Shown here in pieces: positions 45,592 through 54,007 of a DNA stretch of 64,000 nucleotides (its first letter is position 1; every line of letters begins with the position of its first letter). The notes beneath the pieces were generated by a model that did no database searches, was not told where the DNA came from, and was given only the letters and a program-made list of their open reading frames with translations. The stretch is from the NCBI GenBank assembly GCA_934693135.1, contig CAKUVA010000006.1:13725-77724 (forward strand), written 5' to 3'. This DNA is from an uncultured Bacteroidales bacterium (lineage in GTDB: Bacteria; Bacteroidota; Bacteroidia; Bacteroidales; UBA932). A program made the position numbers and the translations under genes.

Positions 45592-45626
45592 AATGGTTCG
45601 GAAAATAGGCTATTTTCCGAACCATT
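45592..45626. terminator. Shared terminator of feoB and the convergent SGNH gene
   Basis: Perfect 16-base-pair stem (AATGGTTCGGAAAATA and its complement) with a three-base GGC loop, between two convergent genes. Confidence 0.75.
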
Positions 45627-45644
45627 ATTTTCTAAAAAGTAAAC

Positions 45645-46754
45645 TTACCTGATTCCGTACTTCCTGAGAATCTTTACTATCGGTTTCTTGATGGATTCAG
45701 CCCAACGAGTATAACCATTATTGCCTGGATGTACTCCATCAATACTGCTATCATGGGCAGGATCAGTTGCATTGGTACACTCTACATAGTAGACATCCTT
45801 GTACTTCTTGCAAGCGATACGCATCAAGCTGTCAGCCATATCCATTTTATCCTGCTCGCCCTTATCGTTCACCAAGTCGAAGTTTCTCTTCTCCCTATAT
45901 ATGGTATGCTGGAAAATGAGCGGCTTCCCAGGATGCGCCGCCTGAAGTTTCTCAATGAAAGGAAACAATCTTTCCTTTATCTGTGCAGGCGAAGGATTAG
46001 AGAAAGAATCGAAAATAAAAGCATCTACATCTGCATCAACCAAAGCATCAGCAAAATACGACTGCATTTTGCAATTTCCACTACATCCGAGACTAAGCAG
46101 TTGGATACCTGTCATCCTTGTAAACTGAGCTGGATATGTCATACCAGGGCGAGCAGTACTGGTACCATGAGTATAGCTTGAACCGAAAATTCCCACACGA
46201 TGTCTGAACGGAGCCTCGCCTTTTGATATGGAAGCACCTTCCTCAACTCCGATCTTCACCGAATATTCCTCACTGAACAGAGGCAAATAAAGCAGACACT
46301 CCTTCTCGTCCTTGCTCATATTCTTGATAAGCACCGTATTATACCCATTATCCTTATTATTAGGAGCACATCCTGCAGCAGCCCAAAGCCACTTTCCATC
46401 TTTCTTTATATAAAGATCATAACCTCTCGAAGAAAATGCTCCGGTATTTATTCCATATCCATTATAGCCGAATTCAGACTTTACCGAAATGGTCGAAGAA
46501 TTTGTTTTGAATACTACCGCTATTCCTGAAGACTCACGCACCTGCAAGTTCTCACTCTTAGTAAAGCCCTTGTACTTAACCGTGTCAACCCTATGATACG
46601 GATTCGGGGTATTAGGAAACAATTTTCCAATTAATGTAAGGTCAGATGCCTCAGTGAAGCTATACTTCACATCCTTCGGAGTCTGTGCAAAGGTCAATGT
46701 ACCTGCGCACAACATTGCAACAGCCAATGTAGCTGCTGCAATGTGATTTTTCAT
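45645..46754 (-). CDS. Secreted SGNH-family hydrolase
   Basis: Probable esterase or carbohydrate deacetylase. About 369 residues from the ATG at 46754, which gives a standard signal peptide (MKNHIAAATLAVAMLCAGTL ... FAQ); an upstream in-frame ATG at 46766 adds four residues. An N-terminal jelly-roll-like part (to about 190) precedes the SGNH domain, with the nucleophile Ser in FGSSYTHG near 195, LLSLGCSGNCKM near 225 (oxyanion Gly), and the catalytic Asp-His pair in DGVHPGNNGY near 342. Substrate unknown. Own promoter. Confidence 0.85.
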   Translation of the reverse strand: MKNHIAAATLAVAMLCAGTLTFAQTPKDVKYSFTEASDLTLIGKLFPNTPNPYHRVDTVKYKGFTKSENLQVRESSGIAVVFKTNSSTISVKSEFGYNGYGINTGAFSSRGYDLYIKKDGKWLWAAAGCAPNNKDNGYNTVLIKNMSKDEKECLLYLPLFSEEYSVKIGVEEGASISKGEAPFRHRVGIFGSSYTHGTSTARPGMTYPAQFTRMTGIQLLSLGCSGNCKMQSYFADALVDADVDAFIFDSFSNPSPAQIKERLFPFIEKLQAAHPGKPLIFQHTIYREKRNFDLVNDKGEQDKMDMADSLMRIACKKYKDVYYVECTNATDPAHDSSIDGVHPGNNGYTRWAESIKKPIVKILRKYGIR

Positions 46755-46821
46755 TTCAAATCTCATATAATGATGTTTTAATGTTTTGCCCGTCGGGACT
46801 CGCCGTTTTTGTGTATTAGTA

Positions 46822-46829
46822 CAAAATTA
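46822..46829 (-). promoter_or_regulatory. -7 box for the SGNH hydrolase
   Basis: TAATTTTG on the minus strand, exact TAnnTTTG match, with about 67 bases to the chosen ATG. Confidence 0.6.
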
Positions 46830-46863
46830 GACAATAATAATCGGAAATCATGGCATTTATGCG

Positions 46864-46871
46864 TAATTTTG
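46864..46871 (+). promoter_or_regulatory. -7 box for the OPA transporter
   Basis: TAATTTTG, exact TAnnTTTG match, 49 bases upstream of the ATG at 46921. Confidence 0.6.
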
Positions 46872-46920
46872 CCAAAGCAAATGTGCGGATTAATATTTCC
46901 GTACAGGAATGCACTTACAG

Positions 46921-48306
46921 ATGAGCCTATACTCGTATTTTAGGATAAGCAAGCCATCAGCGTACAAAGTCGCTGACAACGAGATAACTACAACTTACAG
47001 AAAACTTCGGAACCGCACCTTCTGGGGAGCTACTGCCGCATATAGCCTGTATTATGTATGCAGGATGACATTAAGTGTTGTGAAACAGCCTCTCATAGAC
47101 GGAGGCGTACTCACCGCAGGCCAATTGGGAATTATCGGTTCAGCCCTCCTTTTCGTATATGCATTAGGGAAATTCACTAACGGGTTCATTGCTGACTATT
47201 GTAACATCCGCAGATTCATGGCAGTGGGATTGTTCATATCTGCTGCAGTAAACCTATTCATGGGAGCTTTCGGACTATTCGGATCAGCAACAGGTCTTGG
47301 CAGCACATTGATATTCATCACATTCTTTATCTTATGGGGAGTCAACGGATGGGTACAATCCATGGGAGCGCCTCCTGGTATTATCAATCTCTCTCGATGG
47401 TTTTCTTTATCCAAGAGAGGGACCTACTACAGCATATTCAGCGCTAGCCCATATCTCGGCAAATTCCTTACATTCATACTTACAGGAGTTACTGTCGGAG
47501 CTTTTGGATGGGAATGGGGATTCATATTCGCAGCTGTGGCAGGTGTCGTAGGGGGATTCATCGTGCTCATCTTCGTATCAGACACGCCAGAGAGCAAGGG
47601 CTTGCCTTCCGTACAGAAACTCTCTGGAGAAGCGCCAAAAAAAGTAGACACTATGCCTACAAAGGAGTTACAGAAGATTGTGTTTAAGCATCCTGGGATA
47701 TGGATTATAGCCCTCTCAAGTGCCTTTGTATATATAACTCAATATGCCATAAGCGGTTGGGGTGTTCTGTTCCTCCAGAAGGCCAGATATTTCTCACTCC
47801 CAGAGGCAACTCAAATTATCGCCTTTTCTGAAGCCTTCGGGGTCGCAGGGACTATTTTAGCAGGATGGCTTTCCGATACTTTATTTCATGGTAACCGAGT
47901 AAAACCTGTCCTTCTCTCAGGCACTCTATGCCTCATTTCACTGACAATGTTCCTTTTCACTGAAGGAGGATATCTCATGAACATTATCTATGTTTCGTTC
48001 TTCAGCCTGTTTATCGGAGTATTATATTGTGTAGTAGCAGGACTCATGGCTGTAGACATTGTACCAAGAAAAGCGACAGGAGCGGCTCTTGGAATAGTAG
48101 GGATATCAAGTTATGTAGCAGCTGCAGTACAGGATATCGTAAGCGGTTACCTTATCCAGGGTGCCTCAGTCATATCCACTTCCGAACAATCATCAGACAT
48201 CTATAATTTCACTCCAGCAGCAATTTTTTGGATCACTGCATGTCTACTATCATTCGTGCTTCCTGTCCTCGGATGGAAAAGAATGAAAATACAAGTAGGT
48301 GAATGA
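46921..48306 (+). CDS. OPA-family MFS transporter (GlpT/UhpT-like)
   Basis: Organophosphate:phosphate antiporter type. 461 residues from the ATG at 46921, about 12 membrane helices. Seen: FWGATAAYSLYYVCRMTLSV near 35, the MFS loop motif GKFTNGFIADYCNIRRFMAV near 85, and NGWVQSMGAPPGIINLSRWF near 145, a region conserved in GlpT and UhpT. The substrate (glycerol 3-phosphate or a sugar phosphate) is not decided by sequence alone. Convergent with the MBL gene. Confidence 0.88.
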   Translation: MSLYSYFRISKPSAYKVADNEITTTYRKLRNRTFWGATAAYSLYYVCRMTLSVVKQPLIDGGVLTAGQLGIIGSALLFVYALGKFTNGFIADYCNIRRFMAVGLFISAAVNLFMGAFGLFGSATGLGSTLIFITFFILWGVNGWVQSMGAPPGIINLSRWFSLSKRGTYYSIFSASPYLGKFLTFILTGVTVGAFGWEWGFIFAAVAGVVGGFIVLIFVSDTPESKGLPSVQKLSGEAPKKVDTMPTKELQKIVFKHPGIWIIALSSAFVYITQYAISGWGVLFLQKARYFSLPEATQIIAFSEAFGVAGTILAGWLSDTLFHGNRVKPVLLSGTLCLISLTMFLFTEGGYLMNIIYVSFFSLFIGVLYCVVAGLMAVDIVPRKATGAALGIVGISSYVAAAVQDIVSGYLIQGASVISTSEQSSDIYNFTPAAIFWITACLLSFVLPVLGWKRMKIQVGE

Positions 48307-48317
48307 TTCTGCAACTA

Positions 48318-49022
48318 TCACTTATCTCCACCATGCAACTCAATACCATCAGCATCCCAGTCCAATGTATCTTCATCAGGTTCATTGAATGGCTGAAGGA
48401 ACGGATTATGAGTTCGCTCGTCTGAGATTGTAGTACATGGTCCATGTCCAGGAAATACAGTAACATCGCCTGGAAGCACCATAACCTTATCCATCAGAGA
48501 TACTATCAGTTTGTCATAATCTCCTCCAGGCTGATCTGTACGCCCAATGCTCCCTGCGAAAAGAGTATCTCCTGTGAACACAACCTTATCCTCGGCATCA
48601 TAGAAACAAACTCCACCAGGAGTATGACCAGGAGTAACTATAGTCTCAAATTCTGTATTTCCGAATTTCAGAATCTGCCCATCGACCAGTGATTCCGTTA
48701 CGAATGACGAATCAGGGTCCCTAAGGCCAAATGCAGAGCTAAAATTATTAGCCAGCATATAATTATCATCTTGGTTCATATACACTGGAATGCCATATTT
48801 AGATGCACACTCCTTCACACCGAAAATATGGTCGAAATGGCCATGCGTAAGCAATATCATCTTAGGCTTAACTCCTTTCTCCTGAATCTTGCCATAAAGA
48901 GATGCAGCCTCTTTCTCATCATAGAACCCCGGATCTATTATGACTGCCTCTCCTGTCTCGTCCCACGCAAATGAACAATTTTCCTGAAACGGATTGAACT
49001 GGAATGTTAGTATCTTGAGCAT
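48318..49022 (-). CDS. MBL-fold metallo-hydrolase (glyoxalase II-like)
   Basis: 234 residues. Metal motif LTHGHFDHIFGVKE near 60, TPGHTPGGVCFY near 138 (third His), FTGDTLFAGSIGRTD near 157 (bridging Asp), and FPGHGPCTT near 200. No signal peptide. Close to hydroxyacylglutathione hydrolase-like and persulphide dioxygenase-like small enzymes; the substrate is unknown. An acidic C-terminal tail (DEDTLDWDADGIELHGG) is unusual. Confidence 0.88.
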   Translation of the reverse strand: MLKILTFQFNPFQENCSFAWDETGEAVIIDPGFYDEKEAASLYGKIQEKGVKPKMILLTHGHFDHIFGVKECASKYGIPVYMNQDDNYMLANNFSSAFGLRDPDSSFVTESLVDGQILKFGNTEFETIVTPGHTPGGVCFYDAEDKVVFTGDTLFAGSIGRTDQPGGDYDKLIVSLMDKVMVLPGDVTVFPGHGPCTTISDERTHNPFLQPFNEPDEDTLDWDADGIELHGGDK

Positions 49023-49041
49023 ATCTGATTTTCATTTCCGA

Positions 49042-49049
49042 CAAAATTA
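49042..49049 (-). promoter_or_regulatory. -7 box for the MBL hydrolase
   Basis: TAATTTTG on the minus strand, exact TAnnTTTG match, 19 bases upstream of the ATG. Confidence 0.6.
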
Positions 49050-49073
49050 CAAAACAAATTCGGAGATTCTTCG

Positions 49074-49081
49074 TAATTTTG
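49074..49081 (+). promoter_or_regulatory. -7 box for the second deoxynucleoside kinase
   Basis: TAATTTTG, exact TAnnTTTG match, 25 bases upstream of the ATG. Confidence 0.65.
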
Positions 49082-49106
49082 TAATTATACATCAGCAAAT
49101 ATCAAC

Positions 49107-49727
49107 ATGCACATAGGAATAGCAGGAAACATAGGCAGTGGCAAGACAACCTTGACACGAATGTTGGCAGAACATTATGGGTGGACTCCCAAATATGAAG
49201 CCGTCACATACAATCCATATTTGGAAGATTACTACAAGGATATCAAACGATGGTCATTCAACTTGGAAGTCTATTTCCTAACACAACGATTCAAAGATGT
49301 ACTGGAAATCGCCCACTCCGATGATGTCATCATACAAGACCGAACTATCTTCGAAGGCGTCTACATCTTCGTAGCCAACAACAAGGCCATGGGTAACTTG
49401 TCAGACCGTGACTATGAAACATATATGGATTTGTTTAGGCTAATGATGTCTCTTGTCAAGGCTCCTGACTTACTCATTTATCTGCGTTCGTCTGTTCCTC
49501 ATCTCGTATCACAAATTCAGAAACGTGGACGCGACTATGAAAAAAGCATTGAAATAGAATATCTTGAAGGGCTGAATGAACGATATGAGAAATGGATTTC
49601 AGAATATCCTGGTAAGGTCTTGACTATAGATGCTGATGGGTTGGATTTTCAGAATTGCCCCGAGGATTTCGCAGCCATAACGGACAAGATAGACTCAGAG
49701 CTGTTCGGGCTGTTCCACATTGAATAA
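49107..49727 (+). CDS. Deoxynucleoside kinase, paralogue 2
   Basis: 206 residues, closely similar to the kinase at 36724-37359 along its whole length: GIAGNIGSGKTTLTRMLAEH, VIIQDRTIFEGVYIF, QIQKRGRDYEKSIEIEYL and the shared ending DKIDSELFGLF. Differences around the substrate pocket (for example YNPYLEDYYKDIKRWSFNLE compared with FNPYLSDFYEDMSRWSFNLQ) suggest a different base preference. Bacteroidota often carry two such kinases. Monocistronic here. Confidence 0.9.
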   Translation: MHIGIAGNIGSGKTTLTRMLAEHYGWTPKYEAVTYNPYLEDYYKDIKRWSFNLEVYFLTQRFKDVLEIAHSDDVIIQDRTIFEGVYIFVANNKAMGNLSDRDYETYMDLFRLMMSLVKAPDLLIYLRSSVPHLVSQIQKRGRDYEKSIEIEYLEGLNERYEKWISEYPGKVLTIDADGLDFQNCPEDFAAITDKIDSELFGLFHIE

Positions 49728-49781
49728 TCACATGTCATTCGTATAATTTACGCCTCGTCTTTTTTAACAATTCACCAATCC

Positions 49782-49808
49782 GTACGGCGAAAACGTTTTA
49801 TTCCGTAC
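49782..49808. repeat. Conserved-loop hairpin repeat, copy 2
   Basis: Stem GTACGG/CCGTAC with a loop containing AACGTTTTA. Compared with copies 1 and 3, the stem base changes (TTC to TAC) are matched on the other arm (GAA to GTA). Confidence 0.7.
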
Positions 49809-49826
49809 AAAGAGACTATCAAACAA

Positions 49827-49865
49827 GATTCCGTTCGGAAATAACGTTTTAATCCGAACGGAATC
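49827..49865. repeat. Conserved-loop hairpin repeat, copy 3
   Basis: Perfect 13-base-pair stem (GATTCCGTTCGGA and its complement) with a 13-base loop containing AACGTTTTAA. It lies between convergent genes, as copy 1 does. Confidence 0.75.
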
Positions 49866-49894
49866 TTTATCTTGAGCCACCGAGACGAGTCGAA

Positions 49895-50335
49895 TCACTT
49901 CAGTAATGAATTCAGATAAGCTTCATCGACGTCAGGCACAGTGATGCTGTCTCCAGAATCCCTGACAGAACGGATATAAGAATTCATTTCATCAAGGTTT
50001 TTTCTCAACGAATTGAAGACTGACTGCGAGACATTTATTTCCTCCGGAGACTTCAATGAACAGACATAGTAGCCGTCTAACAGTTTCACATGGTTATAAA
50101 ACCTGTATATGGCAGCTCTGGCCAGGACAAGTCTGGCTTCCAAATCTGAAGATTTCGTCGCAAGACTTGATTGTTCCGCGGCAATGCTTTCTATGTCAAT
50201 GTCTATGAAACTGCTGTCCATCAGAACCTTCTTCACGTCGAGATTTTCATTGGCAATGTTCTGTGTCTTTCTATTTCTGTCGCAAGAGCACAACATACAT
50301 GCGACAACCGACAATATCAAACACAACTTTTTCAT
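49895..50335 (-). CDS. Small lipoprotein, function unknown
   Basis: 146 residues with a lipoprotein signal (ILSVVACMLCSC, lipid Cys about 18). The mature part is mostly helical, with IAAEQSSLATKSSDLEARLV and a C-terminal 'VPDVDEAYLNSLLK'. No family recognised. It follows the frameshifted gene at 50355 by 19 bases. Confidence 0.6.
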   Translation of the reverse strand: MKKLCLILSVVACMLCSCDRNRKTQNIANENLDVKKVLMDSSFIDIDIESIAAEQSSLATKSSDLEARLVLARAAIYRFYNHVKLLDGYYVCSLKSPEEINVSQSVFNSLRKNLDEMNSYIRSVRDSGDSITVPDVDEAYLNSLLK

Positions 50336-50354
50336 ATTTTACTATTCTAAATTA

Positions 50355-50712
50355 CTATTCATATGGTTGCCATTCAGAATACCCATAAATCAAAGCGGCA
50401 TCTGCATTTGTCTCAATTGCGATACGCCAACCTATTGGAACTTGGCCAAAAATGTCGTATCTAAATGTTTTACTTCTACCTTCTGGAAGCAAGACAATAT
50501 GTTCGCTCTTCCGAATAGGTTCAAGAACTGAACAAACGCATGCAACTCCAAGGATATTTCCATTTTCATAATACACATCAATTGCTTGATTACCTTTGAA
50601 GTCCCATAACAAATAATTGATCGGAGGATTTCGAAGGATTGTCGTAGAATAGTCAGCTCTGCAAATCACAGAAATAATGCAGGCTAAAAATAATTAAAAA
50701 CTTTTTCTTCAT
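50355..50712 (-). pseudogene. Small secreted protein gene with an N-terminal frameshift
   Basis: The ATG at 50712 opens MKKKFLIIF and then hits a stop after 19 codons. Removing one T from the five-T run (plus-strand As at 50686-50690) joins it to the long downstream frame as a plausible signal sequence (MKKKFLIILACIISVICRA, then DYSTTILRNPPINYLLWDF). The repaired protein would be about 118 residues, ending YGYSEWQPYE. The downstream frame alone has only a GTG start. Either a real inactivating change, a switchable tract, or a sequence error. No family recognised. Confidence 0.65.
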
Positions 50713-50787
50713 ATCATAATTATTAAAGATGACTCAACCATTATGACATGCCCATGTTATGTTTCAGCAAATATATGATTATTTTCT

Positions 50788-52173
50788 TTATTTTACAACG
50801 TTTAAGGTAATCTTGCCGAGAATGCTTTTTTTATAGAGGACTGTCTGATATGACATGCGGACTATGAGGTGCACGAGAAACGCAGCCATGAGAATATGAA
50901 CTGACAAAGATGGTGATATAGCCATAGATGATTTTAGGAACCACCACCCAATGAACCAAGTTGCAAAGAAACCTACTACAGCCCAAAGTGTGGAGTTTCG
51001 GATAGGCTTGGAAGCGGTGGCACCTACATAGATTCCGTCCCATGTAAACGCGGCACAGCCGAATAGCGGCATAGGAATCAGCCACGGAATGAACGCCATG
51101 GCAGCCTCCACGACATCAGAATCTGAAGTCAGCACATGCAGCATAGATCTGCTAAAAAACACATACAGAACCATGAACACAACAGCCACTCCCATACTCC
51201 ATTTGAACACATCGTGCACAGTATTCCGCACACCTTCAACACTGCGCATTCCGATATATTTCCCTGTCATAGCTTCACCGGCATAGGCAAACCCATCCGT
51301 AAAATAAGAGAACAACATCATCAGCTGCACGAGTATCGAACTAACAGCAAGCATCATATCCCCATATCTCGCCGAAATCACCGTAATACCGGCATAAATG
51401 CCCATTATACCCATAGACCTAATGAAAAGATCTGCATTGAGATGAAAAAAGCTCTTCATTTCCTTACCGACAAAAACTTGTCGCAGGTCCGAACGCGAGA
51501 ATCCGGCAAACATGTGATGATACTTCAACATCACCATCAGAGCAGCGAAAACAAGTCCTGAATATTGAGCCGCCACAGTTCCTGCAGCAATGCCGAAAAA
51601 CCCAATGCCTTCGAAACCAACCGATGGCAATCCCATAGCGAGAATTATACTCAGCGCTATATTTAGACCATTGACAATAAAGTCAGCAAACATAGGGGAC
51701 ACACTGTCCTGCATGCCTATAAACCAACCTTTCAGTGCCATGAGTGTCAATGTTGCAGGAGCAGCCCATATACGTATATGAAAATATAGTTCTGCCAATT
51801 CACGGACTTCTGAGGAACATTTCACGAAGAGAAAAACGAAATCCACAAAAATCCATTGTATCAATATACATACGATGGCTATTGACATTGACACAATAGT
51901 GGAACGAAGTAACGTTTCGGTAGCGGCACGCATATCTCCACGACCATAAGCTTGAGCTGTCATCCCCCCTGTGCCGATACGGAGGAAACTGAAATTCCAG
52001 TAGAGAAGGTCGAAGAGTAAAGTTCCTATGGATATACCTCCGATGAACACGGCCGCAGATTCGGACAAATGCCCTGCTATGGCAATGTCTGCCATCCCGA
52101 CCAATGGAACGGTGATGTTCGCAAATATGCTCGGAATAGCAAGCCTAAGAATCTCTTTGTCAAGAATGTTCAT
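50788..52173 (-). CDS. MATE-family efflux transporter
   Basis: Cation/drug antiporter, DinF-NorM branch. 461 residues, 12 hydrophobic helices in two halves. N-terminus LRLAIPSIFANITVPLVGMA and then DIAIAGHLSESAAVFIGGIS are typical; GIYAGITVISARYGDMMLAV opens the second half region. It is 20 bases downstream of rsgA on the same strand. Substrate unknown. Confidence 0.9.
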   Translation of the reverse strand: MNILDKEILRLAIPSIFANITVPLVGMADIAIAGHLSESAAVFIGGISIGTLLFDLLYWNFSFLRIGTGGMTAQAYGRGDMRAATETLLRSTIVSMSIAIVCILIQWIFVDFVFLFVKCSSEVRELAELYFHIRIWAAPATLTLMALKGWFIGMQDSVSPMFADFIVNGLNIALSIILAMGLPSVGFEGIGFFGIAAGTVAAQYSGLVFAALMVMLKYHHMFAGFSRSDLRQVFVGKEMKSFFHLNADLFIRSMGIMGIYAGITVISARYGDMMLAVSSILVQLMMLFSYFTDGFAYAGEAMTGKYIGMRSVEGVRNTVHDVFKWSMGVAVVFMVLYVFFSRSMLHVLTSDSDVVEAAMAFIPWLIPMPLFGCAAFTWDGIYVGATASKPIRNSTLWAVVGFFATWFIGWWFLKSSMAISPSLSVHILMAAFLVHLIVRMSYQTVLYKKSILGKITLNVVK

Positions 52174-52193
52174 AGCCGTACGTCTTCACGACA

Positions 52194-53144
52194 CTACCTA
52201 AATTTTTTGTCTTCCTCGATCATGCCGAGATATGACGAATACCGTTCCGGACTAATCTCTCCATTTTCGACAGCGTTCTTCACTGCACAGCCTGGTTCAT
52301 GAGTATGCGTACATGGCGTGAAACGGCAGTTTTCCGATGCCTTCAACATCTCCGGAAAGTATCGTGCAATTTCTTCTTTCTCAAGGTTCACAAGCCCGAA
52401 TCCACGAAGTCCAGGAGTATCTATGACACATCCTCCGGACGACAACTCATACATCTCGTATAATGATGTGGTGTGTTTTCCTTGCAAGTGGGCCACCGAA
52501 ATCTTTCCTATCTTGGGGTCCAGTGCAGGGTCCAATGCTTTTATCAGTGATGACTTTCCGACACCTGATTCTCCGGAAAAAAGACAGACCTTGTCTTTGC
52601 AGAGCTCACGAAGAGCCTCAACTCCTTCTCCCGTCCTAACTGATGTTTCCACGACATTGTAACCGGCTTTCGTGTAAATGCACCTGAAATTTTCCACCGT
52701 CTCTGGAGCTTCCTCCCTGTAAAGATCGACCTTGTTCAGCACGATAGTTACTGGGACTCCGTAGACCTCACAAGTGACGAGCATCCTGTCCAGGAACGGC
52801 AGTTTCACTTCTGGGAAATACAATGTAACCACAACAAATGCCATGTCTATGTTGGCCGCAATCACATGAGACTGCCTGGAAAGGTTAGTAGATCTGCGCA
52901 CCACATAGTTCTTCCTGTCAAGCACTTCCGTAATAAGTGCAGGATTGGTCAATGTTACTTCCTCCGCTGTCTCGCACTGAGTTTCGAAACAGACTTTATC
53001 ACCTACAGCTACAGGATTTGTAGCGTCATTGGCTTTTAAACGGATACGTCCCTTGAGGACTGCCGGGAATGGTTTCCATTCCGGCAACATTGACAGCATA
53101 TAGTGGCTGCCTGCATTTTTTACTACTGTAGCGGTTCCTGTCAT
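52194..53144 (-). CDS. rsgA: Small-subunit assembly GTPase RsgA
   Basis: Late 30S maturation GTPase with circularly permuted motifs. 316 residues from the ATG at 53144; the -7 box at 53164-53171 puts an upstream in-frame ATG before the transcript start. Order seen: OB-fold (1-70), G4 VLNKVDLY near 130, G1 SGESGVGKSSLIKAL near 190, G3 DTPGLRGFGL near 240, and a C-terminal zinc motif CRFTPCTHTHEPGC near 270. First gene of a unit with the MATE pump. Confidence 0.95.
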   Translation of the reverse strand: MTGTATVVKNAGSHYMLSMLPEWKPFPAVLKGRIRLKANDATNPVAVGDKVCFETQCETAEEVTLTNPALITEVLDRKNYVVRRSTNLSRQSHVIAANIDMAFVVVTLYFPEVKLPFLDRMLVTCEVYGVPVTIVLNKVDLYREEAPETVENFRCIYTKAGYNVVETSVRTGEGVEALRELCKDKVCLFSGESGVGKSSLIKALDPALDPKIGKISVAHLQGKHTTSLYEMYELSSGGCVIDTPGLRGFGLVNLEKEEIARYFPEMLKASENCRFTPCTHTHEPGCAVKNAVENGEISPERYSSYLGMIEEDKKFR

Positions 53145-53163
53145 TTGATTCAGATATCTCTGC

Positions 53164-53171
53164 ACAAAGGT
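53164..53171 (-). promoter_or_regulatory. -7 box for rsgA
   Basis: TACCTTTG on the minus strand, exact TAnnTTTG match, 19 bases upstream of the chosen ATG. Confidence 0.65.
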
Positions 53172-53209
53172 AAGTAATTTTGTACAAAGATGGTGAGGAG
53201 CGTTGCAGG

Positions 53210-54004
53210 CTAATCTGACAGTCTAACGCCACACGCCTGACCTATCATGTCCAAGACATCGCCTAGTTCCGTCGCTGGGAAGGTGCCTGTAATACGTTTG
53301 TTCACCACTGGGCCGTCAGCTTTGACAACCACATGATAATACACGGACAAGTCTTGCATCACATCATGGAGACAGGCATCATCGTACACAAATCTCCCAG
53401 TAGCCCATGTCATCGGGTTCAACACCTCACGGGTTATCATCTCTTGTCGTCCTGAAGACATCTTCTCAATGGCAGACATTCCGTCTGAAAGGACCGACTG
53501 ACCGAAGCGGACAGTTCCTTCAAGTACATCTACTTGCACTGTAGATACTGTCTGATTGACTTGAAATTGCGTGCCAATGACTTCCACGACAGAACACTTC
53601 TCCACTGAAACACGAAATGGAGAGGATATGTCTGAAAATATATTAAAAAAAACTTTACCGCTCATCGTAACATGTCTCATATCTTTATGTTTTTGAACAC
53701 GCAAGGTAGCACCTGGAGCCAATATAACTTTAGAAGAATCAGGTAAAACAAATGTTTCAGCAACCGCGTCTGCGGAATATGTCGTCCAAGCATTGACCCA
53801 AATATAATACCCACAGGCCAATATAGCGAGCATAATTACAGCCGCAAACATTGACATTAACCTAAAGATTTTTCTTCTTTTTACAGAAACTCCAAAAGCA
53901 GCATCGGTTTTTCTTAGCCTGACTTCCAGTTTCTTCAGAGATCTTTCCGTATCGAATACACCGTCACGATAGTTCTTCATGACGAACTTGAGATTCTTGT
54001 CCAT
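53210..54004 (-). CDS. FecR-type transmembrane sigma regulator
   Basis: 264 residues. Cytoplasmic N-terminus of only about 47 residues, then one membrane helix (LMSMFAAVIMLAILACGYYIW), then a periplasmic FecR domain (FVLPDSSKVILAPGATLRV near 85; FRVSVEKCSVVEVIGTQF near 130) and a C-terminal STN-like DUF4974 domain (LHDVMQDLSVYYHVVVKADG; ITGTFPATELGDVLDMI). In known systems it passes a signal from a TonB receptor's STN domain to an ECF sigma factor. Last gene of the operon, three bases after the DUF4249 gene. The cytoplasmic part is short for an anti-sigma domain. Confidence 0.88.
   Translation of the reverse strand: MDKNLKFVMKNYRDGVFDTERSLKKLEVRLRKTDAAFGVSVKRRKIFRLMSMFAAVIMLAILACGYYIWVNAWTTYSADAVAETFVLPDSSKVILAPGATLRVQKHKDMRHVTMSGKVFFNIFSDISSPFRVSVEKCSVVEVIGTQFQVNQTVSTVQVDVLEGTVRFGQSVLSDGMSAIEKMSSGRQEMITREVLNPMTWATGRFVYDDACLHDVMQDLSVYYHVVVKADGPVVNKRITGTFPATELGDVLDMIGQACGVRLSD
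53303..53323 (-). repeat. 21-base exact repeat, copy in fecR
   Basis: Identical to 60319-60339, same strand and same reading frame; encodes KADGPVV in the FecR C-terminal domain. Confidence 0.9.
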
Positions 54005-54007
54005 ATT

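Noticed and set aside
45592..45626. The 16-base-pair hairpin as a fourth member of the conserved-loop repeat family
   Set aside because: It shares GGTTCGG-like stem bases but lacks the ACGTTTTA loop; better explained as a two-way terminator.
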